A DNA stretch of 64,000 nt, taken from assembly GCF_002368415.1 (NCBI RefSeq), contig NZ_AP018290.1:4415614-4479613 (forward strand), in the 5' to 3' direction. A program made the translations under genes and the position numbers. A model generated the notes under the pieces. The model was not told where the DNA came from. It was given only the letters and a program-made list of their open reading frames with translations, and did not search any database. How positions within the stretch are numbered: the stretch's first letter is position 1; each line of letters starts with the position of its first letter. The DNA is from Calothrix sp. NIES-4105 (GTDB lineage: Bacteria; Cyanobacteriota; Cyanobacteriia; Cyanobacteriales; Nostocaceae). Positions 61,065 to 64,000 of this stretch are shown here, in pieces.

Positions 61065-61607
61065 CTAACCAGCCCAAGTTACCCATTTGTGGGATTGTCC
61101 TGTTTGCGATTTTTCGGCGCTCATTTCTTGTTCGCTCATAATAGCGCCTGTTAAATCTGCACCTGTAATTTCTGCTTCATATAAATTTGTGGCTGTTAAA
61201 TTCGCATGGAATAATGTGGCGCCACTTAAGTCAGTACCGCTTAATTCGGCTTCGCTCATATTCGCTCGTGCTAAGTTAACCAAAACTAAGCTAGCACTTC
61301 TTAAATCAGCACGACTTAGATTTGTTGCCTCCATATTCGCATGAATCAAGTCGGCGCCGATTAAATTTGTTTCGCTCAAGTTCGCACCACTCAAGTTCGC
61401 ATTTTTTAGGTCTGCGTCTGTTAAGTTTGCCCGACTCAAGTCACAACCAGTTAAATTTACACGGTTGAGGTTGGCGCCACTCAAGTCAGCACCACTCAAA
61501 TTCGCACCGCTTAAATCAATATCAGAAAGATTTAAAGAATGCAAAACAACTCCGTTAAAATCGCGTTCCCCTGCCGCGTACCGATTCAGGAGCATAGTTC
61601 TATCCAT
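61065..61607 (-). CDS. Pentapeptide repeat protein
   Basis: A 180-residue protein with about 20 A(D/N)LSX-type pentapeptides, forming a right-handed quadrilateral beta-helix from about residue 28 to 155. The start is MDRTMLLNRYAAGERDFNGV and the tail (KSQTGQSHKWVTWAG) is outside the helix. There is no TM segment. Functions of the family range from scaffolds to gyrase inhibitors; nothing here decides. Cyanobacteria carry many. Start ATG 61607. Confidence 0.9.
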   Translation of the reverse strand: MDRTMLLNRYAAGERDFNGVVLHSLNLSDIDLSGANLSGADLSGANLNRVNLTGCDLSRANLTDADLKNANLSGANLSETNLIGADLIHANMEATNLSRADLRSASLVLVNLARANMSEAELSGTDLSGATLFHANLTATNLYEAEITGADLTGAIMSEQEMSAEKSQTGQSHKWVTWAG

Positions 61608-62233
61608 AATATTGCCTCACTCCGGTCTACAGGTTTGCTTTTTAAGAATAGCGAGTCACTTCCCCTCAAGCCACACAAAGAGCAACGATATAATTCGATT
61701 GCTTGTAGTTAACGTTTTAGCTAAAACTTGTATTCTTAATTGTGCAGGTGTTTTTCGATTTTATGAAAATTACTTAACATAAATATACGTTTTGCCAGCG
61801 TAGTAATTTATAATTAGGTATTCACACTTAATCGACAAATTTATTTATTAACAAAAATTAATTTATATAAATATATGAAAAGTTCTGCTTTGATTATGTA
61901 CGTATTCAAAAAATTTTCTATCGCCAGTCAAGTCACATACTATTAAATAAAAATATTCATCTATCTACAGCAATATAAATGAAAAACTAGGTATTTAACT
62001 TGTGAAAAAAAAATAAATGTATATTATGATTCTTGCACTTTAGAGTTATTATAATATAGCCATCTTAAATTATATGTAAAAAACTTATTTTCTTTCTTTG
62101 CGGTTCATTACATCAATATCATTTTTTACAGTTCATCTAGGAGTAATATAAATCAATTTTAAGTTAGGACGGGCGAGGACGCCCGTTCCACAAGACTAAA
62201 TGGTCTGTGTCATTAATTGTGTAAGGTTAGCCT
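61608..62233. other. Long spacer (626 bases) with one palindrome
   Basis: Very A+T rich. Only the palindrome ACGGGCG-AGGA-CGCCCGT (62169-62186) stands out; it is a common cyanobacterial spacer repeat type. The right half of the spacer lies downstream of the SGNH gene, and the left half holds the promoter of the pentapeptide gene. I see no gene, RNA or tandem repeat. Confidence 0.5.
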
Positions 62234-63202
62234 CTATTGCAAAATATAAGATGATTTTTGCTCTAATACCTCTAGTAAGCTTTGTTTAATTACCTCGCTG
62301 ACAAATTTATTACCCTGTAAATTTAGATGAATGTGGTCGTGGTATAAAGTATCAAAGTCTTGGCGCCCGTTAAACAATGGCAGAAAATCTATATAATTAA
62401 TCAGTTTTGCTTTGGTAAACTCATCAAGTCTTGCGCGCGCTTTTATTTCGTAGTCGCGACTTGGTTTTCCTAGCTCACGCTTCAAGGGTGTCATTGCCAG
62501 AATGAATTTACTGTTATTTTGAGTTGCAATATCTTGAATTTTTGCTATTGCTTCTAAATTAATACCGACTCTATCACCTCCTTCTTGTCGGACTATCTCA
62601 AGTTCTGGTATGGGTTTTGATTTTTGAACATACCGCTGATACACTTCAACTAGTGCAAGCGGTGGTTTTTTGTCAGGATAGTTTTTTTCGCGTCCTACTG
62701 GTAATGATGTCGGCGCCGTGGCAAATAAATCATCTGTGTTAATTAGTAGTACAATTGCTTGAGCGCTGAAGGTTCCAAATTTCTCTAGATACGCGAGTTC
62801 GTTACGCGGTCCCCAGGAGTTTGCTGATGCGTTTAATACTTCTGCCGATAATTCAGTACTAGTAAGTGACTGCATTATTAGATTGGATATAGTATTTTTT
62901 TGATCAGTCCACCACCCACCATTTGCTATTGAGTCTCCCAGTAAAAACACTCTAGTGGTCTTTTCTTGTGGTGTTTTTTGTACTGGCGCCCCACGCATGG
63001 AATACTCGTTTATCTCAATATAATTACCGTTACGTCGAGTCCGCTGCTTGGGTGCGAGTAAATAACCAATCGAAGTATCACCAATATATATCAACGGGTT
63101 GCCAAATCCGTATAGTATCCGCAATCCGACTTCAAGCGCTATCAATAATCCTAAACATACTGCTATAAGCATAACTTTCACCTGCATCGCCGAGTCAATC
63201 AT
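62234..63202 (-). CDS. SGNH/GDSL hydrolase family protein
   Basis: A 322-residue protein with an N-terminal hydrophobic anchor (VMLIAVCLGLLIALEVGLRI, about 10-29), so probably membrane- or envelope-bound. Block I has FLLGDSIANGG (catalytic Ser about 92), block II NASANSWGP, and block V YHDHIHLN with the catalytic Asp-x-x-His. SGNH hydrolases include esterases and polysaccharide O-deacetylases; the N-terminal anchor with an extracytoplasmic catalytic domain suggests envelope polysaccharide tailoring. Start ATG 63202 (a later ATG, codon 6, is also possible). Neighbours give no further clue. Confidence 0.85.
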   Translation of the reverse strand: MIDSAMQVKVMLIAVCLGLLIALEVGLRILYGFGNPLIYIGDTSIGYLLAPKQRTRRNGNYIEINEYSMRGAPVQKTPQEKTTRVFLLGDSIANGGWWTDQKNTISNLIMQSLTSTELSAEVLNASANSWGPRNELAYLEKFGTFSAQAIVLLINTDDLFATAPTSLPVGREKNYPDKKPPLALVEVYQRYVQKSKPIPELEIVRQEGGDRVGINLEAIAKIQDIATQNNSKFILAMTPLKRELGKPSRDYEIKARARLDEFTKAKLINYIDFLPLFNGRQDFDTLYHDHIHLNLQGNKFVSEVIKQSLLEVLEQKSSYILQ

Positions 63203-63447
63203 TAAGTTATTGTGAAATCTATTACGGTTTAATGTTATAAGTTATACAAATTTATAGCAAAATATGAATATAAACGCGACAGTTAAACTACGGAATTATG
63301 TTGATTTTGACATCGGTAATTATGATGATGTCTTTTGTTGTAAAGAGAAGTCAAAATCGTTATAAAGGAATGCATATTTTTCGAGTAATTGGACTACAAT
63401 CGAAGCGGGCAAATCACCTTAATTAGTCTATATAGGATAATAACGCT
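63203..63447. promoter_or_regulatory. Divergent promoter region
   Basis: These 245 bases serve the leftward SGNH gene and the rightward small membrane protein. No repeat or hairpin with a T run is evident; promoter boxes cannot be placed with confidence. Confidence 0.35.
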
Positions 63448-63588
63448 ATGTCCGACTTAAACCGTGGCATCATGAAGTTCGATGGCGCCGACTCTCCCAA
63501 GCTTGTAACAATTTCTACTGTGGTTTTGTTAGGGTCAATCTTTGCGCTTATTGTTTGGGCTTTACAATCAGCTTATGCTGTAGGTTAG
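63448..63588 (+). CDS. Small single-span membrane protein (46 residues)
   Basis: MSDLNRGIMKFDGADSPKLV is a polar start, followed by one TM helix (VTISTVVLLGSIFALIVWAL, about 20-39) and a short tail QSAYAVG. AGGA lies about 11 bases before ATG 63448. Its size and layout resemble small photosystem or NDH subunits of cyanobacteria, but it matches none I can name. A palindrome at 63639-63660 lies downstream and may end the transcript. The frame is too short for usual cut-offs, so it is easily missed. Confidence 0.7.
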   Translation: MSDLNRGIMKFDGADSPKLVTISTVVLLGSIFALIVWALQSAYAVG

Positions 63589-63638
63589 GTATTGACTCAA
63601 CTCTTGTATAATTTTAATTTTATAAACTGTTTTTTGGG

Positions 63639-63660
63639 GAGACGTGATATATCACGTCTC
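63639..63660. repeat. Perfect 22-bp palindrome, likely terminator
   Basis: GAGACGTGATA and its exact complement abut, as in the 28-bp palindrome at 33240-33267. It lies 50 bases after the small membrane protein gene. Confidence 0.8.
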
Positions 63661-63818
63661 TACAATTATGTTTTGTAGCAATCTAAACAATTTGCTGCAA
63701 ATACGCTTATAAAATATCACTTGAGCATATATACTTATGCAAGCTAAAAAGAAAAAATATTTTAGTTTTAATATTTTAGCTTTTACATTGAAGATAGCTC
63801 TAAAATCCAAATTTAAGG

Positions 63819-64000
63819 ATGCTTGAACTCTGGGGTTTACTGGTTATATTTGTTATCTGCCCACTATGTGGCGCCGTGCCACTGATTGCTTGGATAACAC
63901 AGATTGTGTCGAAAAAGCAATTAGCACAATTGGGTACTGGTAACATTGGTGTCTCCGCCGCGTTTTATCACGGGGGGACATTGGTTGGAATGCTAGCTGT
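63819..64000 (+). CDS. Start of a PlsY-like glycerol-3-phosphate acyltransferase (3' end outside window)
   Basis: The frame opens at ATG 63819 and runs past the window end. MLELWGLLVIFVICPLCGAV begins a TM segment (about 4-26), then KKQLAQLGTGNIGVSAAFYH, in which LGTGNIG-(V)-S matches the first conserved motif of PlsY (GSGNIGATN). PlsY transfers an acyl group from acyl phosphate to glycerol 3-phosphate to start membrane-lipid synthesis. The usual T/N end of the motif is changed to S-A-A-F-Y-H, a variant form. The rest cannot be seen. Confidence 0.68.
   Translation, partial: MLELWGLLVIFVICPLCGAVPLIAWITQIVSKKQLAQLGTGNIGVSAAFYHGGTLVGMLA

Noticed and set aside
61465-61782. Plus-strand frame running out of the pentapeptide gene
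   Set aside because: Its first half is the complement of pentapeptide repeats and the second half is spacer.
1-64000. Insertion sequence with transposase gene
   Set aside because: No transposase or integrase motif was recognised; only small palindromic repeats and scars are visible.

Overview
The window is chromosomal DNA of a filamentous, probably heterocyst-forming (Nostocales-type) cyanobacterium. The evidence is a psbY photosystem II gene, a cyanophycin synthetase 2 / cyanophycinase pair, a pilMNOQ type IV pilus operon, an XisI homologue, cyanobacterial small conserved proteins, and very abundant 7-base short tandem repeats and small palindromic repeats in the spacers. By eye, GGCGCC occurs more than 80 times, against about 4 expected for a genome of roughly 40% G+C. 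GCGCGC is also frequent, and I saw no HIP1 (GCGATCGC).

Layout. 1-5.95 kb: signalling cluster (degenerate GGDEF tail, CHASE-PAS hybrid kinase, two CheY-like regulators, one unknown protein). 6.1-13.2 kb: storage island, with cyanophycinase, a small protein and CphA2-type synthetase bracketed by two paralogous GH13 glucan enzymes. 13.5-23.9 kb: housekeeping and small genes (acylphosphatase, methionine aminopeptidase, a fused M16 peptidase invaded by 7-base repeats, VOC protein, gamma carbonic anhydrase, psbY, folC, MFS transporter). 24-26 kb: RelBE-like pair, an unknown two-gene unit and a decayed copy of the MFS tail. 26-33.2 kb: sugar-binding lipoprotein and pilMNOQ. 33.3-36.3 kb: toxin-antitoxin/xisI island with gene scars and nested palindromes. 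36.3-42.1 kb: CobW-like metallochaperone, cysS, tldD/tldE. 42.5-43 kb: brnTA. 43.2-50.9 kb: three-gene minus-strand operon described below. 51-56.5 kb: XRE regulator, a DUF2252 pseudogene, truncated haemoglobin / cupin / Crp regulator, FAD oxidoreductase. 57-64 kb: toxin-antitoxin genes, MFS exporter, pentapeptide protein, SGNH hydrolase, a small membrane protein and the start of a PlsY-like gene.

The most interesting system is the operon at 43.2-50.9 kb. It encodes a membrane-anchored von Willebrand A protein with an FHA-like tail, a tubulin/FtsZ-superfamily protein with an intact GGTGSG loop, and a 1015-residue coiled-coil membrane protein. The N-terminal third of that last protein aligns with the tubulin-like protein but has lost both nucleotide-binding loops. 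I read it as an active/inactive tubulin pair with a membrane sensor or scaffold, probably in membrane remodelling. Families of tubulin-like plus VWA proteins have been described; the degenerate tubulin partner is my own reading of the sequence.

Many stretches show genome wear: a truncated GNAT toxin, a scar of its antitoxin, an MFS tail duplication, a DUF2252 gene with several stops and frameshifts, and palindromic elements inserted inside one another.
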